This document shows, piece after piece, positions 28,263 to 37,729 of a stretch of DNA of 64,000 nt. This DNA is from Candidatus Hepatincola sp. Av (lineage in GTDB: Bacteria; Pseudomonadota; Alphaproteobacteria; WRAU01; Hepatincolaceae): contig CP068450.1 of NCBI GenBank assembly GCA_023518375.1, forward strand, positions 682,001 to 746,000, written 5' to 3'. The position numbers were made by a program, and so were the translations under genes. Each line of letters starts with the position of its first letter. The first letter of the stretch is position 1. The notes beneath the pieces were generated by a model, which was not told where the DNA came from, made no database searches, and saw only the letters and a program-made list of their open reading frames with translations.

Positions 28263-29733
28263 GCTGTAACTCGTTGATTGTTTCTTTAACCACTTCAATA
28301 TCCGATAATGGTATTTTTTTATCTTTAATAATATGGAACTTTTCTGGCCCTCTGCCTGCTATTAATAGAATTTCATGGTCTTGCAATTCTCTTATAGCTT
28401 GCTCCATTGCTTGTTTTCTACTATCTATGTTAAAAATAATTGCCTTAGGATTTTCTTGCATAGCACCAGTTATAATCTCTTGGCGAATAGTTGCAGGATC
28501 TTCAAACCTAGGGTTATCATCGGCAACATATATGGCATCGGCTAAGTTAGCAGCTATAGCCCCCATAAGAGGACGCTTATAAACATCTCTATTGCCACCA
28601 CAACCAAACAAAACTTTTAACTTAATAGGCTTTTCTTTTTTTAAAACAGTTAAAACAGATTCCAAAGCATCTGGCGTATGGGCATAATCTACAAAAATTT
28701 TTCCACCACTAGGAGCCCGAAATAACAGCATACGCCCTGCAGCACTTACTAATTTTGGTAAAATTGGCAATATATCATCTAGCGAAATACCATGTATAAG
28801 TAACAAAGTTAAAGCACATAAAACATTATATACCTGAAATTCACCCATTAAATTAAGAGTGAATTTATATTCTTTATTTTTATAAGTTATTATTACCGTC
28901 TGCAAAGAATGTTTAGGAAGAATTTGCTTTATATGTAGATCAGTGGAACTTTTACCATAGGTAAAAATATTTTTATTTTTACAAGTTTGTTGAATTTTCT
29001 TGCCGTAAGTATCATCAGTATTTACTACGGCATAATCATAAGAATATTCTGTAAACAATTTTAATTTTGCTTGAAAATAATTTGCTAAATTATGGTAATA
29101 ATCTAAATGATCTTGAGTTAAATTAGTAAAGGCAACACCTTGAAAGTGTAAACCAAAGGTGCGGTATTGTTCTATACCATGAGAAGAACTTTCTATTACC
29201 ACATAATTAATATTCCTTTTTTTAGCTATTTGAAAGTACTTAATTAAATCTGTGGTAGCAGGAGTTGTCATGGTATCTGCTAAACATTCCTCACCTATTG
29301 TTACACCTAGTGTACCAATAGCCATATTAGTAATACCTAAAGCACTTAGAATCTGGCTTACAAAACTGGCAGTTGAGGTTTTACCATTAGTACCAGTAAC
29401 TGTAAAAATATTTTTAGGAAGAATATCTTTATAAAAATAAAAAATAGAATTAGCAAAAAACTTTCTAGGATCTTCCACTGTAATAATATTTTTGTATTCT
29501 AAAAATTGTGCCTTTTCTTTTTCAGGAATCACAACTACAACAGCACCTTGTTGTAAAGCCTGTGTTACAAAATTTATGCCACTTACTTTATAACCCACAA
29601 TAGCTACAAATAAAGTATTGGGCTTTATATTGTTAGAATTATCAGTAATATGTTTAATTTCTATATTTTTAAGTTGTTCATTTAAAGTTTTTGTAGAAAT
29701 TTTATTGTATTTAAGTAATTCTTGTAATTGCAT
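28246..29733 (-). CDS. murE: UDP-MurNAc-L-Ala-D-Glu--2,6-diaminopimelate ligase MurE
   Basis: MurE adds the third residue of the stem peptide. The 495-residue product has the P-loop VTGTNGKTSTASFV near residue 117, NLTQDHLDYYH, and VDYAHTPDAL. The substrate-selecting motif DNPR (ADDNPRFEDP) is the form found in meso-diaminopimelate-adding enzymes, so the wall is predicted to be of the ordinary Gram-negative DAP type. It lies between ftsI and murF. Assignment is sure. Confidence 0.97.
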   Translation of the reverse strand: MQLQELLKYNKISTKTLNEQLKNIEIKHITDNSNNIKPNTLFVAIVGYKVSGINFVTQALQQGAVVVVIPEKEKAQFLEYKNIITVEDPRKFFANSIFYFYKDILPKNIFTVTGTNGKTSTASFVSQILSALGITNMAIGTLGVTIGEECLADTMTTPATTDLIKYFQIAKKRNINYVVIESSSHGIEQYRTFGLHFQGVAFTNLTQDHLDYYHNLANYFQAKLKLFTEYSYDYAVVNTDDTYGKKIQQTCKNKNIFTYGKSSTDLHIKQILPKHSLQTVIITYKNKEYKFTLNLMGEFQVYNVLCALTLLLIHGISLDDILPILPKLVSAAGRMLLFRAPSGGKIFVDYAHTPDALESVLTVLKKEKPIKLKVLFGCGGNRDVYKRPLMGAIAANLADAIYVADDNPRFEDPATIRQEIITGAMQENPKAIIFNIDSRKQAMEQAIRELQDHEILLIAGRGPEKFHIIKDKKIPLSDIEVVKETINELQHEIKQ

Positions 29734-29762
29734 TAAGAAAAATGCTCCTAAATTCTTTAAGG

Positions 29763-31430
29763 TTAATAATTAATAATTTCTGGCATATCTTCTACATATT
29801 GTAAAATAGTATCTACTTTTTTACTATTTACTTTAGTATATAAATCGTCCTTTTGTTTGGCAATTCCTAAATTAAGACCAATTTTTTCTACAATTTCTGC
29901 CACTACCGGAGCAGATAAATAGCCCCCTGTAACATTAAAATTATTAGCAGCTACTCTTTTTGGCTCATCTATAGTAACTAAAATAGCATATTCAGGATCG
30001 TCAGCTGGAAAAAATGCTACAAAAGAAGCAAAAACAATATCTTTATTGTAATGACCATGTACTTGTTTTTCGGAAGATCCTGTTTTACCACCAACTAAGT
30101 AGCCTTTTACATCAGCTTTTCTACCATACCCTTTAGCTACTACTAAACGTAAAATTGCCCGCATTTCCCGTGAAACTTCCTTAGAGATTATTCTTTTACC
30201 ATAACCATTACCATAAGTATTAGCAGATTTCTTTAATAAAGTTAAAGGCGTATAAATTCCCCCATTAATAATGGGTAAAAAAGCATTTAAGTAAGTAGCC
30301 TGCGACATGGCTATGCCATAGCCATAAGAAATAGTCATGGAATTTAACTGATTCCACACAGAAGGTACTAACGGGGCTGTATTTTCAGTGATCTCTAGTG
30401 GCGGAGCATTTAGAATACCAAAACGTTTTAAATATTTTTTTTGAGTAAAAATACCAATTTCTCGCATTAAAATAGATGTACCAATATTAGAAGAATACAT
30501 TAGAATTTCTGGAATAGTTAACGTTCTATCCATATAATCATAGTCTACAATTAAGTAAGAGTTCTTAACAATAGGTTTAGAAACATCGTAAGTATCATAA
30601 ATTTTATGGTCACCATTATCTAAAGCCATTGCTACAGAAAATACTTTAGCAATAGAACCAGGTTCAAACAAGCCCTGCGTTGGGTAATTAAACATATTTC
30701 CTATGTTAATATCATGGCGGTAATTAGGATTATAATCTGGCAAGGAAACTAAAGCTAACACTTCCCCTGTTTTAGGATTTACCACCATAGCATAGGCTCT
30801 TTTTGCTTTATTTAAGTTTTTAGCTTTTGCAAGGGCTTCATAAACAATTCTTTGAATGCCTAAATCTAACGAAAGAGTTACATTATGTTGTGTTAATTCA
30901 TTGTTTAAACTATTTTCAATACCACTAACTCCTACACCATCTAGGTTAGTCATACCTACAGTATGAGAAAATAAAGAGCCATAAGGGTAAAACCTTTTCT
31001 TTTCTTTAGAAAAATAAATACCAATAACTCCATAATAACGAAGTTTTTTTTCCTCTTTAGCCGCAATATTTCTTTTAACCCACACAAAAGGAGAATCAGC
31101 ATAAACAAGTTTATGAGCTATACTTTCCTGTATTCTTAGGGAATCTCTTAAGGCTCTTACTGCTAAAGGCTTATTTGTAATTTCTTTAGGACGCAAATAC
31201 ACAGAAACGGAGGGAATATTAATAGCTAAAACATTGTTGTTTCTATCTAGAATATCATAACGAATATTTGATTTAATTTGGGTATTAGTAAAAACATAAT
31301 TCTGGTAAAAACCTAAAACAGCTAAATAAACTAACTTAATAACTGCTACAAGAAATAATAAAAAAATAAAGTAGGCAACAATTTTTATCCTACTTTTAGC
31401 CACTTTTATTTCAGTATTTTTACTTAGCAT
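29763..31430 (-). CDS. ftsI: Septal peptidoglycan transpeptidase FtsI (PBP3)
   Basis: FtsI is the class B penicillin-binding protein that crosslinks septal peptidoglycan with FtsW. The 555-residue protein has an N-terminal membrane anchor at about residues 15-40 (FIFLLFLVAVIKLVYLAVLG). A PBP dimerisation domain follows, then the transpeptidase domain with catalytic Ser259 and Lys262 (PGSIAKV), SSN near residue 315 (YSSNIG) and KTGS at 449-452. Its start overlaps the ftsL stop by 11 bases. It should be the septal beta-lactam target. Confidence 0.96.
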   Translation of the reverse strand: MLSKNTEIKVAKSRIKIVAYFIFLLFLVAVIKLVYLAVLGFYQNYVFTNTQIKSNIRYDILDRNNNVLAINIPSVSVYLRPKEITNKPLAVRALRDSLRIQESIAHKLVYADSPFVWVKRNIAAKEEKKLRYYGVIGIYFSKEKKRFYPYGSLFSHTVGMTNLDGVGVSGIENSLNNELTQHNVTLSLDLGIQRIVYEALAKAKNLNKAKRAYAMVVNPKTGEVLALVSLPDYNPNYRHDINIGNMFNYPTQGLFEPGSIAKVFSVAMALDNGDHKIYDTYDVSKPIVKNSYLIVDYDYMDRTLTIPEILMYSSNIGTSILMREIGIFTQKKYLKRFGILNAPPLEITENTAPLVPSVWNQLNSMTISYGYGIAMSQATYLNAFLPIINGGIYTPLTLLKKSANTYGNGYGKRIISKEVSREMRAILRLVVAKGYGRKADVKGYLVGGKTGSSEKQVHGHYNKDIVFASFVAFFPADDPEYAILVTIDEPKRVAANNFNVTGGYLSAPVVAEIVEKIGLNLGIAKQKDDLYTKVNSKKVDTILQYVEDMPEIINY

Positions 31431-31704
31431 GTTTAGGCTTACCTAGAAACTGTTCAATGTTGGTATTTTTAATTTCATATTTTAAATCTGGTAGATATTT
31501 TGCGGTCAGCATTTTTAAATAATCTTTATTATTTAGGTAATTCCACTCTGCTTTCAGGCTTTGGAGTTTATCACGGTTGTTAGCAATTTCTTTATTTAAT
31601 TTTTCTACTTTAGTTTCTAAAAACTTTTCTTGTAAAGACAAAATTGTAGCCGTTAAAATACAAACAATCATAAATAATATACTAAACTGAATAAATATAC
31701 GCAT
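31420..31704 (-). CDS. ftsL: Small bitopic division protein, FtsL-like
   Basis: A 94-residue protein with one N-terminal membrane span (about 5-25, FSILFMIVCILTATILSL) followed by a coiled-coil-like stretch (EKVEKLNKEIANNRDKLQSLKAEW, read in pieces) and YLKMLTAKYLPDL. This is the FtsL plan: a septal protein that pairs with FtsB and FtsQ to activate FtsWI. Sequence is poorly conserved in this family, so the call rests on size, topology and position between rsmH and ftsI. Confidence 0.8.
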   Translation of the reverse strand: MRIFIQFSILFMIVCILTATILSLQEKFLETKVEKLNKEIANNRDKLQSLKAEWNYLNNKDYLKMLTAKYLPDLKYEIKNTNIEQFLGKPKHAK

Positions 31705-31705
31705 T

Positions 31706-32743
31706 TTATATTTTCCTTGCTACTCTTAATTTTGCCGAAGCCGAAGGTGGATTAATAGCAACCTCCTCTTTTGAAGGAATAATAGGCTTTTTAGTTATAA
31801 TTTCAAATAATTTCTTATTATTATTTGTACCAAGATTTAGTTTATTTTTAGTAAATTTTTCTAGGGAATCATTCTTATTAGAGTATTTCTTTAAGTGAAA
31901 ACCATTAGTATTTAAAAAATCTTTCACTATACGGTCTTCTAAAGAGTGAAAACTAACTACTAACAATTTTCCTGCTGGCTTTAGGTAATTACTAGCATTA
32001 TTAAGAGCCGTTGTTAATTCTTGCAACTCTTCGTTAATATAAATGCGAATAGCTTGAAAAGTTTTGGTAGCTGGATCTATTATTTTTCTTTTTCCTATTA
32101 AATTTTTATTAGAAGTGGCTTTATTTTTACCTTTAAATCCTACTACACTTCTTACAATATCTGCTAATTCTTCTGGCGTATTAATAAGCTGTTCTTTACG
32201 AAAGAGCACTATTTTTTTAGCAATTTGCCTAGCTTTATGTTCTTCACCATAATGATATATCACATCAGCTATTAACTCTTCTTTGGCATAATTAACAAAC
32301 TCATAGGCGGTGGTGTTATTTAAGCCCATTGTCATTAACAGTTCTCCCTTTTCTTTAAAAGAAAAGCCCCTACTTATAGCATTAATCTGCATAGAGGAAA
32401 AGCCTAAATCCATAATAATACCATCTACCTTATCAACACTAGCTTCCTGTAAAACTTGGGGATAATTAGCATAGGTATTAAGGTAAAATTGAAATCTCTT
32501 TGGATATTGTTTTTGCAATTCTTCAGCTATAGGCATTACGGTTTCATCACGGTCTATGGCTATTACTTTAGTATCTTTATGGGAGAATTCTAAAATATGC
32601 CTAGAATAACCACCGGCTCCAAAAGTACAATCTAAAAAACATTGGGGTTCATTAGGATTTAATTCTAAATTAGCTAGCACTTCTTGAATTAATACCGGAA
32701 AATGTGGGCTAGTATTTTTTAATAATTGGAGGTTTAATTTCAT
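31706..32743 (-). CDS. rsmH: 16S rRNA (cytosine(1402)-N4)-methyltransferase RsmH (MraW)
   Basis: RsmH methylates N4 of C1402 in 16S rRNA at the decoding centre and is the usual first methyltransferase of the dcw cluster. Motifs are FPVLIQEVLANL, LDCTFGAGGYSRHILE, IAIDRDETV, GIIMDLGFSSMQ and VVSFHSLEDRIVK. I choose the ATG at 32743 (MKLNLQLL) over an in-frame ATG at 32776. The former matches the family start, is repeated in the decayed copies upstream, and overlaps the stop of the upstream remnant frame as ATGA. Length is 345. No mraZ is seen upstream. Confidence 0.95.
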   Translation of the reverse strand: MKLNLQLLKNTSPHFPVLIQEVLANLELNPNEPQCFLDCTFGAGGYSRHILEFSHKDTKVIAIDRDETVMPIAEELQKQYPKRFQFYLNTYANYPQVLQEASVDKVDGIIMDLGFSSMQINAISRGFSFKEKGELLMTMGLNNTTAYEFVNYAKEELIADVIYHYGEEHKARQIAKKIVLFRKEQLINTPEELADIVRSVVGFKGKNKATSNKNLIGKRKIIDPATKTFQAIRIYINEELQELTTALNNASNYLKPAGKLLVVSFHSLEDRIVKDFLNTNGFHLKKYSNKNDSLEKFTKNKLNLGTNNNKKLFEIITKKPIIPSKEEVAINPPSASAKLRVARKI

Positions 32744-33303
32744 ATAGAAAATCCTAACATTAGAAAAATCCACCATGTACTAAGAATGCTCTTGAAACTA
32801 GAAAAGGCAGTTTCATTAGGGTTGATGGCTATTACTTTAGTGTTCTTATGGGAAATTTCTACAATATGTTTAAAATGCCCCCTTAAACCAGAAACTACTA
32901 TTTCATCAGAGTCTATACCTATTACTTTGGTATTTTTATGGAAAATTTCTAAAATATATTTAGCATAGCCCCCAAACCAAAAGTACAAGCTAACAAAAAC
33001 TAGGATACTTGAGATTTTAATTCCACATTGGCTAGCCCTTCTTGAATTAATACAGGAAAATGTGGGCTGGTATTCTTTAATAATTGGAGTTTTAATTTCA
33101 TTTGGAAAATCCCAGAATGTCCTTAGAATATCCCTCAAACTAAAAGTATAATCTAAAAAAGATTGGGGTTTATTGGGGTTTAATTCCAAATTAACTAGCA
33201 CTTCTTGGGTTAATAAAGGCAAATGAAAAGAAGATTTAATCTTTTTTAATAATTGCAGATCTAATTGTAGGAGCTGTGAAAGGTTTAACTTCATAAGAAT
33301 CAA
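32740..33303 (-). pseudogene. Three decayed tandem copies of the rsmH 5' end
   Basis: This stretch keeps one 187-codon frame but is built from repeats of the first part of rsmH. Copy A (from the ATG at 33294) reads LLTQEVLVNLELNPNKPQSF. Copy B (from 33101, largely in another frame) reads FPVLIQEGLANVEL, then GGYAKYILEIFHKNTKVIGI back in the long frame. Copy C (about 32885-32795) reads HIVEISHKNTKVIAINPNET. The intact gene has FPVLIQEVLANLEL and ILEFSHKDTKVIAIDRDET at the matching places. The long frame ends in TGA overlapping the rsmH ATG. It is probably not a working enzyme: most of the SAM fold and the catalytic end are missing. Confidence 0.8.
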
Positions 33304-33317
33304 AACAAAAAAATTAC

Positions 33318-33926
33318 TAGATAGTTTATAAGCCGAGTTCTGTATTTTAGCAAGCTAAAACGGTAATTATTTATCTGGGGTTATAATTACTTATAACCTC
33401 TTGCGATCCACCAAAGTATACTCCAGAAACTGAGATGTTGTAAAAACAACGCTACTTTATTTGATCTTGCTCCAAGGAAGGTTTACAATGCCTTTTCTGT
33501 TACCAAAAAAGCGGTAGGCTCTTACCCCACCTTTTCACCCTTACCTATATAATTAATTTAATTGTTAATTACTGCCACATAAATAATTATGTAACTTATT
33601 GTAATTTACTTACTTATATAAAATTATATTTATAAACACAAAAGTATAACTTACAACATATTTATAACATATAACTTCAATATAACTCATATAAACCAAG
33701 TATAAATTAAGCAAATAACTTTACATTTATAAAATGTTTAGCTATTTAGTTTTACATTATATAGGCGGTATATTTTCTGCTGCACTTTCTCTTGGGTTAC
33801 CCCAGCTGGTGGTTAACCAGTCCTTTGTTTCTGTGGAGCTCGGACTTTCCTCTGTGCTTAATTTTCACCAAGCCCAGCAATTACCCAACTACCTAGCAAC
33901 TGTTATTTTAGCTTAGTTATCAGGGG
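33318..33926 (-). ncRNA. rnpB: RNase P RNA
   Basis: The catalytic RNA that matures tRNA 5' ends, read on the minus strand. Conserved blocks are clear: the 5' core CACAGAGGAAAGTCC (plus-strand complement at about 33842-33856), AGGGAAAGTGC-like and ACAGAAAATATACCGCC (about 33762-33790), the internal GGTGGGGTAAGAGC (about 33517-33534), and the 3' ACAGAACTCGGCTTAT (33328-33343). Between the ACCGCC block and the GGTAAGGGTG block lie about 215 very A+T-rich bases, far longer than the usual P12 region, so the gene is about 600 rather than 400 bases. Ends are approximate. Confidence 0.88.
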
Positions 33927-34032
33927 AAGTCAAGGTTATCATATAACATTGCTTATAAAGATAAGGGAAAATGTTTCATATTATTAAATAAAAATTTAGA
34001 GTATATAAATAATTTCATTTCTTTCATCTTGC

Positions 34033-34065
34033 TTGACAGGTTTATTTTATATCACCATATATAAT
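34033..34065 (+). promoter_or_regulatory. Candidate promoter of the SIR2 gene
   Basis: A consensus -35 box TTGACA lies at 34033-34038, and a TATAAT at 34060-34065, with an overlapping TATATA two bases upstream giving a spacing of 19. Spacing is longer than the ideal 17. Transcription would start about 15-20 bases before the ATG at 34091. No ribosome binding site is seen before that ATG, so initiation may be leader-poor. Confidence 0.45.
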
Positions 34066-34090
34066 TTATATATATAAGCTGTAATAAACT

Positions 34091-37000
34091 ATGCCTAAAA
34101 AAATCACTTTAAAACAATTAATTGAATTAAAAAAAATCAAACCCCTTCTAGAAAAACATAAAGAAGGTAAATTAATTATTTTTTGTGGTGCTGGTATTTC
34201 CAAAGAAAAAGCTAATGTTCCTCTTTTTGAAGAATTATTAGAAAATATACTTAGTAATGCAGATATTATAGATATCCATACTAGAGATAAATATTTAACA
34301 AAAAAGAAAAAACTCAGAAAAAAGCCTAGCAATGAAATTTCTAGTATTTTTGAAACTTTATGCAAAGAGTATGATAGAGAAGCCATTGATAATTTTATTG
34401 TTGAAAAGACTCAAAAAGGTAAAAATACTGAATACCATGAAGCTATTCTTAAATTATCAAAATATGATAATGAATATAGAATAATTACTACTAACTTTGA
34501 TGATCTATTCAAAAAAGCTGCTACAAAACTAAATATTTTATATAACCCTTCAAAGAAAACAAACCAAGAACATATTAAAACTTACAATGTAGAATGTATG
34601 CCTTTTTTTGACGATTTTAAAGACAAAGGTGGCTTAATTTACTTACATAATACTATAAATGATGAGAAAATTATATATACTAGGCAAGACTTTATAGAAA
34701 CATATATTGCCCAAAGCAGAAACCGAGAATTGTTACTACAATTATTTAAAGATTATACTGTATTATTTTTAGGATATTCATTAGGAGATTTATTAATAAA
34801 CTATATTCTTTCAGCTTCTTCTAAACAACAAAAACATTATTTAATTACAAAAGATAATATAAAAGAGAAGACTGATAATATAGAAATTATCAATGATTTT
34901 ACTAATTATTCTTCAATTTATACATTAATTGAACTCTGGAGTACAATATATACAGCTGATTCAGAATTAAAAAAACAAATTATAACTGATTTACTAAATT
35001 CTGAAGATACTACTCTAGATTTTCTTTTTGAATATACTCTTTACCCTACGAAAGATATTAATTTTCAAGATATAAACACTCTAGCATTATTAAAATGGTT
35101 AAAATATTATAACGATATTGTTAATACCACAGATGACAAATTACATAACCTTAACAAAACACAAATACAGGTATTACATTATATTTTTTATATTTTAGAA
35201 GAAACACTAGTACGCTCAAATGAACCTACAGAAATTAACAATGCTATTAATTTCTGCATAAAAAATAATATTGACTTTAGAGGTAGAACTCTTCAATTCC
35301 TAACAATAATACCTAATTTGAAAATAAGTGATGAGGGTAAATTAAGGTTTTTTCATTACCTGATGAATAATAAATTAGATAGAAGATATATAGATAATGT
35401 AGATAAAGAATATATAGATAATGCACTTATAAACCTATTTACAGCTATTAGCCACAAAGAGTTATTAATAAAATATTTAGCATTTAGTCAACCTGATATT
35501 CAACTATCATCTTCAGATCAAAATACCCTTTATGTAGAATATACTAATATGTATATACAAGCTTTTTATAATATATTTATAAATAATGTAAATGCTTTTC
35601 TACCATACTTAAAAGAAATTAACCAATATTTTATAACCTTTATTATACTAAATCAAGGTAACTCAACCCTTGATCTACCTGACTTAAATATTAATGTTAA
35701 TGACGGTTCTTTCTATCAAGATAAATTAATTGCATATTGGTTTTTAATAATGAAAGAATTGTTGCAAAAAGAATCTAGTAACATAGAAAAATACATCAAA
35801 CAGTATTCAGAACTAGCTGAAAAACACTATACTTTCTATGAATTTATTTTGTATTTAGGAAAAGAATTAAAAGAAAAAATACCTTTTGAAGTAATAAATA
35901 AACATGCTATACAGCCATTATTAACAACAACCAATAATAACAATTATATCCCATACCATCTTCGTTATGATAAGCAATCAATTCAGGTCTACTTAACAGC
36001 AAATTTTACATTAATACCACAAGAATTTAAAAATAGTACTTTTCTAAAACTAAATAAATATCTTAAAGAAGTAAAAAATACTTTATCTGGCAATGATGTT
36101 GCTTTTTATAAAAAATATAATAATAGTATAACTAATATAGAAATCAAACAAAAAATAGAAAAAGAACTAGAATGGATAACAAAAAAATTACAAGCAATTT
36201 TTAATGGTAAAGAAGAAATTGAAAATTATAATAATTTTCAAACAGAGGTACTTAGCCCTGAAATAAATGAAAATGAAGTTACAGTTTTAGAAAAAGATAA
36301 AGTTTATAAAGCAATTAAAGCCCTAAACAATCATTATGATTGGTTTTCCAGTAATAATTATAAAAATATTATTTATTCTATAGCACTAGACCTAGATTCA
36401 TATATAAAGGATCTACAAAAAAGTTTTGATAATAATAATTACAATACAAAACAAATAAAAATAAAAATATTACTTTACGCTATAAAGTATGTTCAAGAAA
36501 GAAAACAAATAAATCTATCTTCATCAACAGTCAACATTATATTTAGTATTATTGATAACTATAGCAATGAATTAGAAAAAGATAATGAATTATTTAATCA
36601 AATTTTATCTATATATCCCAATAAAGTTTTTTATGAAACAACTATTATAGATACTAGTTTACAATACTTATTCAAATTATTTAATATACATAAAAAGCCA
36701 ACTGAACCTAGCAAAAATTTTGTAGGAAGATCACTATTAATAAATATAGAATATCTATTAATTAAAAATTTAACATACTTTATCAACCTAACAATTAATT
36801 CTAAATCAGATAATTACATTGAAAATAGGTTTAGTAATTATATAGAAAGTATAAATAATATCTTTTTTGCAAACTCAGAATTATCTCAAATCTATAGAAT
36901 ACTAGCTTTCTACTCATATGAGAAGAATTCTAATAATTTTTACAATGGCTTTAATTTATATAATTCTAATTTTAAAATATTCAATAAATTACTTCCATAT

Positions 37001-37585
37001 ATGAACGTAAATGAACATGGCAATAACGCACTATCATTACTTAACTTATTTAGTCCACTTAACATAACAGATGAAAACCTTATAGCCACACACACAATAT
37101 ATATTTTAGATGCTATTAAATATATAAATAAGGAAAATATTACAGATTATTCTAATAACCAAATAATTTTCTTTTTTTATATAAAAAATTTTTTAAATAG
37201 CATTAAACAAAAAAAGGATATCAAAGAGTACAAAGAAATATTACAGACTATATCACCCCAATTTGTAGAAAGATTATTATATATTATCATTTTAAAACAA
37301 TTTACTAAATATTTTCAAAGCTATGATTGGAAATTTATAAAAACATTAATAACTAGCATGTCTAACAAAGTAGAGTATAAAAAAGAATTTTCTATTATAA
37401 AAACAATATTACAGATTGCTGAACTGTGGAACAAAGAAGATGAAATATATCAATGGTTAAAAGAAAGAAAATTCTTAGATGAAAATAGACTTTTTATAAA
37501 AGATTATACTAAAATGTTTTATACAAATAAAGATAGTAAGTTAGAAAAAATTAAAAAAGACATTTTAGAAAAGTATTTTATTTAA
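34091..37585 (+). CDS. SIR2-domain NADase-like protein, candidate single-gene phage defence (DSR-like)
   Basis: The N-terminal 250 residues form a SIR2-like fold: the nucleotide loop FCGAGIS at 31-37, IITTNFDDLF with Asn135, YLHN with His186, and LFLGYSLGD at 226-233. Asn and His are the catalytic pair in known defence sirtuins, where they cleave NAD+. Residues 250-1164 are helical-looking, rich in Asn, Lys, Ile and Tyr, with no P-loop or other motif I recognise. This plan matches defence-associated sirtuins (DSR1/DSR2), in which the long C-terminus senses a phage protein. The gene stands alone between rnpB and tRNA-Phe, with its own promoter and even higher A+T than its neighbours. SIR2 domain: confident. 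Defence role: inference. Confidence 0.8.
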   Translation: MPKKITLKQLIELKKIKPLLEKHKEGKLIIFCGAGISKEKANVPLFEELLENILSNADIIDIHTRDKYLTKKKKLRKKPSNEISSIFETLCKEYDREAIDNFIVEKTQKGKNTEYHEAILKLSKYDNEYRIITTNFDDLFKKAATKLNILYNPSKKTNQEHIKTYNVECMPFFDDFKDKGGLIYLHNTINDEKIIYTRQDFIETYIAQSRNRELLLQLFKDYTVLFLGYSLGDLLINYILSASSKQQKHYLITKDNIKEKTDNIEIINDFTNYSSIYTLIELWSTIYTADSELKKQIITDLLNSEDTTLDFLFEYTLYPTKDINFQDINTLALLKWLKYYNDIVNTTDDKLHNLNKTQIQVLHYIFYILEETLVRSNEPTEINNAINFCIKNNIDFRGRTLQFLTIIPNLKISDEGKLRFFHYLMNNKLDRRYIDNVDKEYIDNALINLFTAISHKELLIKYLAFSQPDIQLSSSDQNTLYVEYTNMYIQAFYNIFINNVNAFLPYLKEINQYFITFIILNQGNSTLDLPDLNINVNDGSFYQDKLIAYWFLIMKELLQKESSNIEKYIKQYSELAEKHYTFYEFILYLGKELKEKIPFEVINKHAIQPLLTTTNNNNYIPYHLRYDKQSIQVYLTANFTLIPQEFKNSTFLKLNKYLKEVKNTLSGNDVAFYKKYNNSITNIEIKQKIEKELEWITKKLQAIFNGKEEIENYNNFQTEVLSPEINENEVTVLEKDKVYKAIKALNNHYDWFSSNNYKNIIYSIALDLDSYIKDLQKSFDNNNYNTKQIKIKILLYAIKYVQERKQINLSSSTVNIIFSIIDNYSNELEKDNELFNQILSIYPNKVFYETTIIDTSLQYLFKLFNIHKKPTEPSKNFVGRSLLINIEYLLIKNLTYFINLTINSKSDNYIENRFSNYIESINNIFFANSELSQIYRILAFYSYEKNSNNFYNGFNLYNSNFKIFNKLLPYMNVNEHGNNALSLLNLFSPLNITDENLIATHTIYILDAIKYINKENITDYSNNQIIFFFYIKNFLNSIKQKKDIKEYKEILQTISPQFVERLLYIIILKQFTKYFQSYDWKFIKTLITSMSNKVEYKKEFSIIKTILQIAELWNKEDEIYQWLKERKFLDENRLFIKDYTKMFYTNKDSKLEKIKKDILEKYFI

Positions 37586-37653
37586 AATATTTCTTCACTT
37601 TCTTTGCTATCTAAATAGTAATATTTGTTAATTACTTTAATCAAAAACAAACA

Positions 37654-37729
37654 TGGTGCCCAAGGGCGGAATCGAACCACCGACACAAAGATTTTCAGTC
37701 TTCCGCTCTACCGACTGAGCTACTTGGGC
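37654..37729 (-). tRNA. tRNA-Phe (GAA)
   Basis: A complete 76-base tRNA on the minus strand with an encoded CCA. The acceptor stem GCCCAAG pairs with CTTGGGC, the D arm contains AGCTCAG..GGTAGAGC, the anticodon loop is CTGAAAA (anticodon GAA), and the T loop is TTCGATT. Its 3' end faces the SIR2 gene, 68 bases away. Confidence 0.96.

Noticed and set aside
28246-28298. A 53-base overlap of murE and murF
   Set aside because: The upstream murF ATG at 28298 is probably not used; the ATG at 28262 fits the family start.
33734-33916. 60-codon plus-strand frame
   Set aside because: It lies entirely antisense to the conserved 5' part of the RNase P RNA; the openness follows from RNA constraints.
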